DNA from: an uncultured Spartobacteria bacterium
GTDB lineage: Bacteria > Verrucomicrobiota > Verrucomicrobiia > Chthoniobacterales > Terrimicrobiaceae
Direction of reading: 5' to 3'
Assembly: GCA_937960895.1 (NCBI GenBank)
Contig: CALCJD010000050.1
Coordinates: 1 to 41,754, forward strand
DNA length: 41,754 bases
The position numbers were made by a program, and so were the translations under genes. Positions 9,167 to 17,513 of this stretch are shown here, one piece after another; the first letter of the stretch is position 1, and every line of letters begins with the position of its first letter. The notes under the pieces are model-generated. The model did not search any database, was not told the origin of the DNA, and saw only the letters and a program-made list of their open reading frames with translations.

Positions 9167-9213
9167 GAATCGGCCTTGAGAAGGGCCTTGAGACAGAGAC
9201 TTTCGAGGGCGGA

Positions 9214-12200
9214 ATGGAATCTTCTGCTGCCGAGACCAAATCTAGGAAATCCCAGCCGGTCAACGACACCTTTGCCCATATTGCCCAGCGGATTGGCGCG
9301 GCCGTCGGCGGGTTGAAGGAAAATCCTCCGGAACCCATTCCGGACGTCGAGCTTCCCGCGGGACCTTTTCAGTCCGCGCATGATTTTGAGCCGCTGCCGC
9401 GTCCCTCCACGCCGGAGGATCTCAAAGCGGGCGTGGCCGCCCTGCGGGAGCAGATGGCGCCCTTTTTGCGTAACCTCGTGCCGCCGCTGCCCGCGACCAG
9501 GCGGCGTTTCCCCATCAAGGAGGCCCGCTGGAGGATGGGGGACGGCGGAGACCGGGCTCTGACACCCGACCGGATCGCGGAATCCGGCGAATGGCAGACG
9601 GTTTCGCTGCCTCACTACGGGGGGCCGATCGGACCCGCCACCGCCTATTACCAGTTCGAGATCGTCCTGCCCGCGATCAAGGCGCAGGAACGGATTTTTC
9701 TCCGTTTCCTCGGGGCGGACTACCGCGCCCAAGTTTACCTTAACGGAGTTTTTCTCACCCTGCACGAAGGGTTCTTCGACCCCTTTGAGATCGACGTCAC
9801 GGCGGTCTGTCGGCCCGGCGAAGCGAATCGCGTGCTGGTCCGGCTCGACAATGATTTCATCGCCAACGGCAACGATTCCTGGGGAAAGCCGGGCAATGGC
9901 TCGAAAATTTATGCCGCGACGGGACTCGGCTGGGATGAACCCGGCCTCGGTTGGCACCATTGTCCGCCGGGCATGGGACTGCATGATCAGGTGTATTTTG
10001 AGGTCCGTCCCGAAATCTTCGTCAAGGACCTCTGGGTGCGCCCCAACCTGAACGACGGAACGGCCACCCTGCATGTCGGTGTGGAAAACGCCGGCCCGGT
10101 CACCGTGGAGGCCGCTTTTCAGGCGGCGGTGTGCGGCCGGAATTTCGAGGCGGCCGGTCCTTCCGTCTCCGACCGCTGGACGAAAATCGAACCCGGCTTC
10201 AACACCTTCAGGATACCGCTGGAGGTGGCCGGGTTCCGCACCTGGAGTCCGGAGGAACCCTGGCTTTATGAGGCGCGCGTCACGCTCACACCCGATGGGG
10301 GCCCGCAGGACACCGTCGCGACGACCTTCGGGATGCGAAGCTTCGAGATTTCGGAGGCGGGGGAGGAAAAGGGGCGCATTTTTCTGAACGGCGAGGAAAT
10401 CCGGCTCCGCGGGGCCAATACCATGGGGCACGAACAGCAGTGCGTGTTCCATGGCGATCTCGACCGGCTGCGGGATGACATTCTCATCGCAAAGTACGCC
10501 GGTCTCAATTTTCTCCGCATCACTCAACGCCCGGTTCAGCAGGAGGTCTATGAAGCCTGTGACCAACTGGGCATGATGGTGCAGACCGATCTTCCGCTGT
10601 TCGGCAAGGTGCCGCGTCATCTTTTTGCCGAAGTCACCCGGCAGGCCGGTGCCATGGAAAGGCTGATTCGCGGACACGCCTCGTGTGTTCTCGTCAGTTT
10701 CATCAACGAACCCTTTCCTCTGGCCTGGGGGGACACCACCCACCGGCACATGACCCGTGCCGAGCTCGAGCATTTGCTGCGGGCCTGCAGCGAAGCCGTG
10801 CGGCACGAAAACCCCGATCGCCAGATCAAACCGGTCGACGGCGACTATGACCCGCCGTCGGACGGTCTGCCGGACAACCATTGCTACTGCGGCTGGTATG
10901 TCGGGCATGCCATCGACATGGGTCTGCTCCACCGCGGACACTGGGTGCCCACCAAGCCGGGCTGGCGGTATGCCTGCGGGGAATTTGGCGCGGAGGGACT
11001 CGAGTCCGCGGATCTGATGCGGCGCCGGTATCCCGCCGACTGGCTGCCGGCCAACGCCGCCGAGGAGGCGACCTGGACGCCAAGCCGGATTGCCCGGTGT
11101 CAGACCGGTCCGATGCACGGCCTGTGGATGGACGCCGGCCGGTCGATGGAGGATTGGGTGCGGATCAGCCAGGAGCATCAGGCCTGGGCCACGCGGGTGA
11201 TGACGCGGGCCTTCCGTCGGGATCGGCGGATGAATTCGTTTGCCGTCCACCTTCTCATCGATGCCTTTCCCGCAGGCTGGATGAAAACGCTGGTGGACTG
11301 TGAACGCACCCCCAAGCCGGCGTTCTTCACCTATCGTGAAGCCCTCCAGCCGCTGCTCGCCGACATCCGCTCCGACCGCTGGGCCTGGTGGGGCGGGGAG
11401 GTGTTTAACGCGGAGGTCTGGATCTGCCATGACCGCGTGCAGGTTCCGTCCGAAGCCCGGCTTCGGTATGTTTTTGAAGTCGACGGACGGCCGGTCGCGT
11501 CGGGCTCCACGCCGGCGGCGATTCCCAAATGCAGCAGTCTGTGTCAGGGCACGCTGCGGATTCCTTTGCCGACCGTGTCGGCCCGCACGAAGGCCCGGCT
11601 GCGGGTGGCGCTCGTCGATGCCGAGGGCAGGGTGCTCACCGACAGCAGCGAGGATTTCTGGATCTTTCAGCGTCCGTCCGCGGCATCCCGTTCCGTGGTT
11701 CTGCTTGATGCCGACGATGCGGTGGCCGCAAAGTTCGCCGAAGGCCTGGGCTGGCCGGTCCGGGTCGATTCGCATCCGGGTCCGGGCGACCTCATCGTGT
11801 CCAGCCGGGGCGAAGCGTATGCCAGGGCCGGTTTGGCGGTGGAGAACGGCGCGACCCTCCTGCTTCTTGAGCTGCCGCCGGGGACGTATGACATCGGTGG
11901 ACAGGAAGTGACGGTCGAAACGGCCGGATTCGGACCCCGGCAGTTTGTGTCCAGGAACACCGGGCACCCCGCGGTGGCGGGTTTCCTGCCCAATGATTTC
12001 CGGTTCTGGCACGATCCGTCCCAGGACAGCGTGACCGCGCTGCTCGACACGGTGTTATTTGCAGACCAGTGGAGCCCCGTGCTCGGCACGGTTCAGGCGG
12101 GCTGGAAAATCCGCGAGCCGATGGACGCCCTGGCCTGTGCGGAGCGCGGGTTCGGAAAGGGTCGCGTGGTCGTCTGCCAGGTCAAGCTGGCGGGCCGCAC

Positions 12201-12255
12201 AGCCACCAATCCGCCGGCGGAGCTTTTTGTCCGGAATCTGCTGGGCGGAGCCTGA
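9214..12255 (+). CDS. Glycoside hydrolase family 2 protein
   Basis: 1013 aa from the ATG at 9214, which follows GAGGGCGG; an in-frame GTG at 9157 would add 19 residues but lies in an operator-like palindrome. The N-terminal jelly-roll sugar-binding domain is seen in LRFLGADYRAQVYLNGVFL and DPFEIDVTAV. An immunoglobulin-like domain follows, then the barrel, opening with LNGEEIRLRGAN. In the barrel VSFINEP places the acid/base at Glu499, and GEFGAEG the probable nucleophile at Glu590. The last 350 or so residues add Ig-like and unassigned domains. There is no signal peptide, so it probably acts in the cytoplasm. GH2 includes beta-galactosidases, beta-mannosidases and beta-glucuronidases; the sequence alone does not choose among them. 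Confidence 0.83.
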   Translation: MESSAAETKSRKSQPVNDTFAHIAQRIGAAVGGLKENPPEPIPDVELPAGPFQSAHDFEPLPRPSTPEDLKAGVAALREQMAPFLRNLVPPLPATRRRFPIKEARWRMGDGGDRALTPDRIAESGEWQTVSLPHYGGPIGPATAYYQFEIVLPAIKAQERIFLRFLGADYRAQVYLNGVFLTLHEGFFDPFEIDVTAVCRPGEANRVLVRLDNDFIANGNDSWGKPGNGSKIYAATGLGWDEPGLGWHHCPPGMGLHDQVYFEVRPEIFVKDLWVRPNLNDGTATLHVGVENAGPVTVEAAFQAAVCGRNFEAAGPSVSDRWTKIEPGFNTFRIPLEVAGFRTWSPEEPWLYEARVTLTPDGGPQDTVATTFGMRSFEISEAGEEKGRIFLNGEEIRLRGANTMGHEQQCVFHGDLDRLRDDILIAKYAGLNFLRITQRPVQQEVYEACDQLGMMVQTDLPLFGKVPRHLFAEVTRQAGAMERLIRGHASCVLVSFINEPFPLAWGDTTHRHMTRAELEHLLRACSEAVRHENPDRQIKPVDGDYDPPSDGLPDNHCYCGWYVGHAIDMGLLHRGHWVPTKPGWRYACGEFGAEGLESADLMRRRYPADWLPANAAEEATWTPSRIARCQTGPMHGLWMDAGRSMEDWVRISQEHQAWATRVMTRAFRRDRRMNSFAVHLLIDAFPAGWMKTLVDCERTPKPAFFTYREALQPLLADIRSDRWAWWGGEVFNAEVWICHDRVQVPSEARLRYVFEVDGRPVASGSTPAAIPKCSSLCQGTLRIPLPTVSARTKARLRVALVDAEGRVLTDSSEDFWIFQRPSAASRSVVLLDADDAVAAKFAEGLGWPVRVDSHPGPGDLIVSSRGEAYARAGLAVENGATLLLLELPPGTYDIGGQEVTVETAGFGPRQFVSRNTGHPAVAGFLPNDFRFWHDPSQDSVTALLDTVLFADQWSPVLGTVQAGWKIREPMDALACAERGFGKGRVVVCQVKLAGRTATNPPAELFVRNLLGGA

Positions 12256-12256
12256 T

Positions 12257-12319
12257 CCCGCCCGTCCGCGAATCGGATTTCCGGAACGGAATCCGTCGCG
12301 GCCATGGGGCGGGTTTTTT
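12257..12319 (+). terminator. Nested intrinsic terminator after the GH2 gene
   Basis: CCCGCCC (12257-12263) pairs with GGGCGGG (12307-12313), followed by TTTTTT (12314-12319). Inside lie CCGCGA/TCGCGG and a further CGGATT..AATCCG stem with a GAA apex, giving a long nested hairpin. It starts 2 nt after the GH2 stop and separates it from the convergent dehydrogenase gene. Confidence 0.8.
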
Positions 12320-12333
12320 CCGCATTGCAGGAG

Positions 12334-13509
12334 CTATCCTGCCTGGGGCGTTTCCGCCTGCCGGACGGCGTCCCAGTAGGGCTGCAGATCGACGATCCGT
12401 CCATGGTCGGCGGACTCGTCGATGCCGAACGCCGTGACGCAGGCGCGCAGTCCGTCGAGCGAGGTGGCGAGGGGAGGCGCCCCGGTGGTGAGGGTTTCCA
12501 CCAGGCGTTGGGCCATCACCTCATCACCGCCGGCATGACCTCCGCCCACGCCGGTGTCAATGACCTCCGGCCGGGTGTCCCAACCGATGCGCTGGTGTTC
12601 GATGATGCCCGTGTAGGCATTGCCCCGAATGGTTCCTTCGGTGCCGCAGAGGAAGAAGCGGCGCTCGTGAATGGCGGTGTTGCAGTTGGTGTGGAAGGTG
12701 GCCCGCACGCCCCCGGTGTATTGCAGGACGGCCACCTGGTTGTCGAAAATGGAGGCGCCGTCGGAGAAGGGGTGCACGCGATGCGGATCGTCCCAGGCGC
12801 TGTAGGCCGGGGCCCGGTCCGGACCCGGTCCGACCTTGGCCACCAGATCCTGATTGGCTTCGACAAAAATATCGCGCCCGCCGAAGCTGGCCACCCGGAT
12901 CGGAAGCTGGCCGGTGATCCAGTTGGCCAGATCGAGATCGTGGCAGCATTTTTCCAGGACATGGGTGCCGGCCAGATGGCGGTGGCGGCGCCAGTTTCCG
13001 AAGATGTAGCCGCCGTGATTGAAGGAAAGGGTTTCGTTGAATTCGAAGGAAATGAGCCGGCCGATGGCGCCCTCCTCCACAAGCTGCTTCAGCTTCCGGT
13101 AGAAGGGCGAATACCGCAGCACCAATCCAAAGCTGAAGGTGCGGCCGGTTTCGCGTTCCACCTGCCGGATGCGCAGGCAGTCCTCGAAGGTGGTGGCGAG
13201 GGGTTTTTCACAGAAGACATTCTTTCCCGCCCGCATGGCGGCAATGGCCTGTTCGGCGTGATGGCAGTTGAAGGATCCGATGAAAATCCAGTCGACGTCC
13301 GACCGGAGAAGCGCCTCCAGACTTTCGAAGGCGGTGATGCCGGCACCGAAGGAATTTCGGACGGCGTTCACGGAGATCGGATCCGGATCGTGGACGGCGG
13401 CCACAACCACCCGGCCCCGGCTTTCTTGGAGAACCAGTTCAACCACGGAACGCAGACGGTTGCCGGCGCCGACGAGTCCGATTTTGATGGGGCTTTGAGA
13501 AGAGGACAT
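12334..13509 (-). CDS. Gfo/Idh/MocA family oxidoreductase
   Basis: 391 aa, usual length for the family. The N-terminal Rossmann dinucleotide-binding motif is IKIGLVGAGNR (residues 8-18), and the family hallmark GKNVFCEKPLATT has the EKP at 101-103. The C-terminal part should form the substrate-binding sheet, with HDLDLANW carrying the expected His-Asp pattern. These enzymes oxidise or reduce sugars, inositols and related compounds with NAD(P) in the cytoplasm. The ATG at 13509 was chosen because it lies just before the Rossmann strand; a TTG at 13542 would extend it by 11 residues. It is divergent from the AraC regulator and convergent with the GH2 gene, so it probably belongs to the same sugar-use region. 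Substrate unknown. Confidence 0.88.
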   Translation of the reverse strand: MSSSQSPIKIGLVGAGNRLRSVVELVLQESRGRVVVAAVHDPDPISVNAVRNSFGAGITAFESLEALLRSDVDWIFIGSFNCHHAEQAIAAMRAGKNVFCEKPLATTFEDCLRIRQVERETGRTFSFGLVLRYSPFYRKLKQLVEEGAIGRLISFEFNETLSFNHGGYIFGNWRRHRHLAGTHVLEKCCHDLDLANWITGQLPIRVASFGGRDIFVEANQDLVAKVGPGPDRAPAYSAWDDPHRVHPFSDGASIFDNQVAVLQYTGGVRATFHTNCNTAIHERRFFLCGTEGTIRGNAYTGIIEHQRIGWDTRPEVIDTGVGGGHAGGDEVMAQRLVETLTTGAPPLATSLDGLRACVTAFGIDESADHGRIVDLQPYWDAVRQAETPQAG

Positions 13510-13546
13510 GAGGGCCAAGTAACACAAAATATCTGTTATCAAATGG

Positions 13547-13582
13547 CCAAAATGACATAATCTTTAACCAAAATGACAAAAT
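13547..13582. promoter_or_regulatory. Tandem 15-bp direct repeat, probable AraC binding sites
   Basis: CCAAAATGACATAAT (13547-13561) and CCAAAATGACAAAAT (13568-13582) differ at one base and start 21 bp apart, two helical turns, on the same DNA face. Tandem direct repeats of this kind are typical of AraC-family operators. The right copy contains the assigned ATG of the AraC gene (13573); the left copy lies upstream of the divergent dehydrogenase. This suggests control of the dehydrogenase and autoregulation. Confidence 0.6.
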
Positions 13583-14499
13583 TGCTGCCGCCACCGGGGA
13601 TGCCCGGGAGCCTTCAGGCCCGATTGATTGAACGGAGCCGGGCCCTGGAGCAGCCGCGGGACTTTTGGAAGGGGCGGATATTCCCCGCTCCGCTGATGCC
13701 GCAAAACATCCTGGTTTTCACCCGGACCTCCCGGAAGGAGCTTTTCCTCGGCAACGCCTCCCGCTCCCTGCACCATCGTTATGTTTTGATCACCGCGGTG
13801 AAAGGGGAGGGGACCATGGGCATCGACACCCGGATGTACAATCTGTGCGAGGGACAGAGCATTTTGGTTCACCCCTTTCAGGCCCATTGGTATGAACGCC
13901 TGCGTCGCGCGTCGTCCCTCTGCTGGGTTTTTGTCACCTTTGAACACGACCCCGACGAACGCCTCGACGTTCTGCGCGATGTCGGGGCCCTCAGCGGCAA
14001 CCAAAACGGCGGCCAGTTGGACGGCTTCCTGTCGGCCTGGCAGGATGAGGCGTCGCGGGACCTGGTTCCGCTTCGTCTGGCGGAGTGGTTGTTGACCCTG
14101 GGGCGGACGGCCCGGGGTGTTCGCCGTCCGGGGCGCGCGGGAAGAGCCCGGGCCACCTCCCAGGAGCAGATTGTGGCGGACGTCAACCGCTACGTCTTCG
14201 AACACCGGGCGGGGTCGATTTCGCTGGCCGCCGTGGCCGCGCGTCTGGGCATGTCGTCGAGCCTGCTGCGTCTGCGCTTTCGCGCGACCACCGGGCTGTC
14301 GGTGGGGCGTTACATCCGGGAGTTGAAACTGCAGTATGCCTGCGAATTGCTGCACGGCACCCGTCTGGCCATCGGGGAAATCGCTGCACGCTGCGGATAC
14401 GACACCGTCTTTTCCTTCAGCCGCGCCTTTCGCCGGACCTATCGCATGGCGCCGACCGCCTACCGTCAGAAAGCCCACCGTTCCCCGCGGCGGAACTGA
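13573..14499 (+). CDS. AraC family transcriptional regulator
   Basis: 308 aa. Residues of about 35-130 look like an AraC-type cupin effector domain (LHHRYVLITAVKGEGTM, CEGQSILVHPFQAHWYE). The C-terminal double helix-turn-helix runs from about 200 to 300: SISLAAVAARLGMSSSLLRLRF, then IGEIAARCGYDTVFSFSRAFRR, with the family pattern before the end (RMAPTAYR). It probably senses a sugar or sugar acid and controls the divergent Gfo/Idh gene through the tandem repeats at 13547-13582. The assigned ATG sits inside the second repeat; a downstream ATG at 13600 is an alternative start. Effector unknown. Confidence 0.9.
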   Translation: MTKLLPPPGMPGSLQARLIERSRALEQPRDFWKGRIFPAPLMPQNILVFTRTSRKELFLGNASRSLHHRYVLITAVKGEGTMGIDTRMYNLCEGQSILVHPFQAHWYERLRRASSLCWVFVTFEHDPDERLDVLRDVGALSGNQNGGQLDGFLSAWQDEASRDLVPLRLAEWLLTLGRTARGVRRPGRAGRARATSQEQIVADVNRYVFEHRAGSISLAAVAARLGMSSSLLRLRFRATTGLSVGRYIRELKLQYACELLHGTRLAIGEIAARCGYDTVFSFSRAFRRTYRMAPTAYRQKAHRSPRRN

Positions 14500-14504
14500 G
14501 TGCG

Positions 14505-14532
14505 GAAAACAGGGACTCCGGGCCGGAGCCCC
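14505..14532 (-). terminator. Intrinsic terminator of the leftward M81/IclR/RidA operon
   Basis: Stem arms are 14512-14519 and 14525-14532 (8 bp with one wobble on the minus strand: GGGGCUCC/GGAGUCCC) around a 5-nt loop. Read leftward the hairpin is followed by TGTTTTCC. It lies just past the RidA stop and may also stop rightward transcription of the AraC gene. Confidence 0.5.
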
Positions 14533-14545
14533 GACGCCGACGGGT

Positions 14546-14932
14546 CTACTTTCTGGCCACCACGGCCACGCATTCGATTTCGTAATGCAGCGTGGGCGGG
14601 AGGCAGTTTGTGATGGTGGTGCGGGCGGGATACGGAGGACGGAAATATTCCTTGTAGAGCTCCTGATACAGCGCGCTGTTGGCGGAGTCCCGGATGTAGT
14701 TGCGGGTCTGGATGACGTGGGCGAGGTCGCTGCCGGCGTCGTGAAGGATTTGTTTGAGGTTTTCCATCGAACGCCGGAATTCCTCCTCGAAGGTTCCCGG
14801 AATGATTTTGCCGGTCTTGTCCACGGAGGCCTGACCCGAGACAAAGATCAGGTCGCCGTAACGGACGGCCGGGCTGAACGGCAGGTGGGAGACGGGGGTG
14901 TCGGGAGACTTGGGGTATGCGATTTCAGGCAT
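14546..14932 (-). CDS. RidA (YjgF/YER057c/UK114) family protein
   Basis: 128 aa, the normal length of the family. YGDLIFVSGQASVDKTGKII corresponds to the conserved RidA entry segment, FRRSMENLKQILHDAGSDLAHVIQTRNYI to the central helix, and PPYPARTTITNCLPP to the C-terminal region that holds the Arg used for carboxylate binding in imine deaminases. RidA proteins hydrolyse reactive enamine/imine intermediates or act in catabolic deamination; relatives inside catabolic operons often have their own substrates. Its ATG (14932) overlaps the end of the IclR gene (stop at 14925), so the two are translationally coupled. Confidence 0.9.
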   Translation of the reverse strand: MPEIAYPKSPDTPVSHLPFSPAVRYGDLIFVSGQASVDKTGKIIPGTFEEEFRRSMENLKQILHDAGSDLAHVIQTRNYIRDSANSALYQELYKEYFRPPYPARTTITNCLPPTLHYEIECVAVVARK

Positions 14933-15665
14933 TTTGGGAGGAGATGAGGGATTGCAGGGTTTGCGCCAGAAGGGTTTTCCGTCTGGCGGTGAAACGTTGT
15001 TTGGGCACGGCGATGCTGATCGCCGCTTCCGGAAATCCCAGGCCGGCCAGGCTGACGGCCAGGCAGCAGACGCCGGAAACCGATTCCTCGTTCTCCTCGG
15101 CAATGCCGGTTTCCCGCGCCCTGATGATGCGTTTTCTCAATTCGGGCAGCGATTTGACCGTGTGCGGCGTGTGGGCCCGCAGGCGCGTTTTGGCCAGCAG
15201 GCGTTCCCGTTGCGGTTCGTCCAACTGGGCGACGATGGCGCGTCCGAGGGCGGTGCAATAATAGGGGTCGCTTTGACCGGGAATGACGATGTAACGGAGC
15301 GGCTGGGTGGTTTCCAGGAAATCGAGATAAAGAACCTGTTCGTGGGACAGGACGCCGAGATTCACCGTTTCGTTCAGGGTTTCGTGCAGACGGCGCAGGA
15401 GCGGACGGGCGGTCGACTTGAGGGTGGCATAGGGATCGGCCGACGCGAGTCGGGCCACGCGCGGTCCGATCAGGTAGTCGCGGCTGTGGGACGGCCGGCT
15501 GACATAGCCCAGCTGATGCAAGGCCTGCAGGAGCCGGTACGCGGTGGGTTTGGAAAGCTTCACCGCCTCAGAGATGGTTTGCAACGACACCGGGCGGGGA
15601 TCCGCCGCGAGAAACTCGAGGAGCCCGAAGATCTTGGAGATGGAGGAGGATTCCGACTTGGTCAC
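14925..15665 (-). CDS. IclR family transcriptional regulator
   Basis: 246 aa. The N-terminal winged helix-turn-helix covers about residues 8-65 (SKIFGLLEFLAADPRPVSLQ, then ISEAVKLSKPTAYRLLQALH). The C-terminal IclR effector domain includes YYCTALGRAIVAQL, AEENEESVSGVCCLAVSLAG and FPEAAISIAVP, all typical. The start is the GTG at 15665: it overlaps the stop of the M81 gene (GTGA), and the longer reading frame upstream is antisense-like and outside the family's length. It is co-transcribed with mlrC-like and ridA-like genes and probably autoregulates. The perfect inverted repeat at 17328-17342 is its likely operator. Confidence 0.92.
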   Translation of the reverse strand: MTKSESSSISKIFGLLEFLAADPRPVSLQTISEAVKLSKPTAYRLLQALHQLGYVSRPSHSRDYLIGPRVARLASADPYATLKSTARPLLRRLHETLNETVNLGVLSHEQVLYLDFLETTQPLRYIVIPGQSDPYYCTALGRAIVAQLDEPQRERLLAKTRLRAHTPHTVKSLPELRKRIIRARETGIAEENEESVSGVCCLAVSLAGLGFPEAAISIAVPKQRFTARRKTLLAQTLQSLISSQNA

Positions 15666-17143
15666 GGGTCGAGAGGATAGATGGGACGGCGGATTTTTCG
15701 ATAGGGAAGCGCGTGGAGGTCGCTGGTGCCGGGTCCGGGAGTCCGTACGGTGAAACTGGACCGCGCGATTTTGTCGTAGGCGCGGCGATGTGCCACCGCG
15801 GCCTTGACGCCGATGACCTGGAGGTTTTCCGGATCCACTCCCTGACTGCGCCATTGACCGAGATCAAACGGCGGAGTGGCACGGCTGGTGAGCAGGATGG
15901 TGACATTGCCGGTCGTGACCACGGCGCAGGGCCCCATGGCAATCCGGCTGCCGGCGAGCGAGGCTAGATGACTCTGTTTGTCCTCGAGAACGAAGTTCCC
16001 ATCCGTGAGCCGGACCAGGGTGACCTCCCTTTCAACCGGACCGGGATCGACGCTTGCTCCCCGACCGCCCAGTGGCAGGCGGACCGTTGCGCCCGGGGAG
16101 ACGGATTGGAGTCGTGCGACCGCCCCGGGGTCGTTGAGGATGACGCCGCAACGTTCAAAGGGACTTTCGAGCAGGGCGCGGAGGACGAATGTGGCGTCGC
16201 CGGCGGTGCCGCCGCCGATGTTGTCGGCCGGTTCCACCAGGAGGGCCGGGAACCGACGGTCGCGGGCGATTTGTTGGATGGCGTCGGGCAGTTCCCATTC
16301 CTCGACCCGGGCGCGGGGCACGAGTTGTTGTGCCTCCCGGAGGAGGATCTCCAGGGAGCTGAGGCACTCGATCTCCGGCCGGGTGCTGACCACCCAGAAG
16401 GAAAGGCCCGTGTCGGGGGTGTCGGAATGGGCGAACCCCGCGGCGACGCCGATTTCCAGATGTCCGGCACTTTGTTCAAGCTGGCGGGCCCGTTGTTGAA
16501 GCGTGCGCATGGGGTCGTCGGCCGTGCCGGTCGCCGGCGGGGAGAGGAGGAGGCGCGAATGCAAATAATGTGTCCGCACGGAGAGTTGCCCGGCCCAGAG
16601 TCTGTGCAGGAGCCGGGCTCCCCGCACGGCGGCATCGCGCGCGTCGATGTGCGGGTTTTCCCGATAGGGAATGAGGGCGGTGGCACAACGGGCCATGAGT
16701 GCGCTGACGTTGGCGTGCAGGTCCAGGACGGCAAAGAGCGGCAGCGTCCCGGCGCCGGACAGCGCCCGGATGCGGCGCAGCAGTTCGCCTTCCACATCGG
16801 GAACGCTTTCCGTCGCCATCGCGCCGTGCAGGATGAGGAAGATGCCGTCGATGCCGGAGGCGAGAGCCGCTTCCAGGCGGGGAAGCAGTTCGCTCCAGTA
16901 GTGTTCAAAGATGGCGTCACGGAGCGGTCCCGACGGCGTGGCACTGTAAAAGACACCGGGAAGAACCTCCCATCCGAAGTCCACGGCCGTTTGCAGAAGG
17001 CCGTCCATCGGCGAGTCGTTTCCGCGCAACCCCAAAATGGCGTCGTCGCGGAAGATCCGGAAATCTTCGAGTTCCGTGCGCCGCTCCACGAATGTGTTCG
17101 TCTCGTGAAAAAGCCCGGCGACAAAAAGGCGTTTCGTTTTCAA
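15662..17143 (-). CDS. M81 family metallopeptidase, MlrC-like
   Basis: 493 aa, typical for the M81/MlrC family (about 500 aa). N-terminal DUF1485 motifs: FHETNTF (13-18), LHGAM (105-109), DLHANVS (141-147) and YRENPHID (160-167). The last two correspond to the metal-ligand regions proposed for MlrC. The C-terminal half has EPADNIGGGTAGDATFVLRA, also family-typical. MlrC cleaves linear microcystin, but most family members lie in catabolic operons and hydrolyse small amide bonds of unidentified compounds, so microcystin degradation should not be assumed. It is the first gene of the leftward operon with the IclR and RidA genes and is divergent from the FAA hydrolase gene. Confidence 0.9.
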   Translation of the reverse strand: MKTKRLFVAGLFHETNTFVERRTELEDFRIFRDDAILGLRGNDSPMDGLLQTAVDFGWEVLPGVFYSATPSGPLRDAIFEHYWSELLPRLEAALASGIDGIFLILHGAMATESVPDVEGELLRRIRALSGAGTLPLFAVLDLHANVSALMARCATALIPYRENPHIDARDAAVRGARLLHRLWAGQLSVRTHYLHSRLLLSPPATGTADDPMRTLQQRARQLEQSAGHLEIGVAAGFAHSDTPDTGLSFWVVSTRPEIECLSSLEILLREAQQLVPRARVEEWELPDAIQQIARDRRFPALLVEPADNIGGGTAGDATFVLRALLESPFERCGVILNDPGAVARLQSVSPGATVRLPLGGRGASVDPGPVEREVTLVRLTDGNFVLEDKQSHLASLAGSRIAMGPCAVVTTGNVTILLTSRATPPFDLGQWRSQGVDPENLQVIGVKAAVAHRRAYDKIARSSFTVRTPGPGTSDLHALPYRKIRRPIYPLDP

Positions 17144-17513
17144 GGCTGGTGGCTGGCTTGACGGGTGAAGGTCCGGTCGGCCTGGGTCAGGCCTTTGTCG
17201 GCGGAAGAGGCCCCTGCGCGGGGCGGGTAAACCGGACTCCGCCGGCGACGTCCTTCCCGGCGCACGGGGAAAGACCTTGCAATGGGGAAAAAGGTGTGGG
17301 CCACAGGTGAAAAAGGGGATTTTGTTTTTCCGTATAACGGAATTTGCATTTCTTCAAACAGAATGATGGGGCCCCTCCGGGACGGGTTCTCTCGAAGGCG
17401 CTGCGAAGCAATTCGCCACGACCCCGTCCTTGATGTCCCACGGCGGGACCGCGGGGAGAGCCGCTGGAAGATGGACGCCCGAGGACGATCCGACTAAGAC
17501 TCCTTTTGATCCT
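17144..17513. other. 370-bp divergent intergenic region between the M81 and FAA hydrolase genes
   Basis: No coding sequence was supported here; short frames in it do not resemble proteins. Its central part is more AT-rich than the flanks and holds the inverted repeat at 17328-17342, around which both promoters probably lie. The 170 nt before the FAA hydrolase start have no clear signal beyond small GC palindromes such as GGGGCCCC. Confidence 0.6.
17328..17342. promoter_or_regulatory. Perfect inverted repeat, probable IclR operator
   Basis: TTCCGTATAACGGAA is a perfect 6+6 palindrome with a 3-nt centre. It contains TATAAC on the plus strand and TTATAC on the minus strand, both good -10 matches. 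A bound regulator could therefore block both divergent promoters. IclR-family proteins commonly bind short palindromes of this size and the neighbouring operon encodes one. Confidence 0.6.

Noticed and set aside
9157..9213. GTG at 9157 as start of the GH2 gene
   Set aside because: It lies inside an operator-like palindrome and has no ribosome-binding site; the ATG at 9214 has GAGGGCGG upstream.
6155..12012. Two very long minus-strand frames opposite the glycosidase genes
   Set aside because: Both are antisense to genes with visible signal peptide and catalytic motifs; their long opening is explained by GC-rich codon use.
15662..17143. Assigning microcystin degradation to the M81 gene
   Set aside because: Only family resemblance supports it; no mlrA, mlrB or mlrD is nearby and most relatives lie in other catabolic operons.
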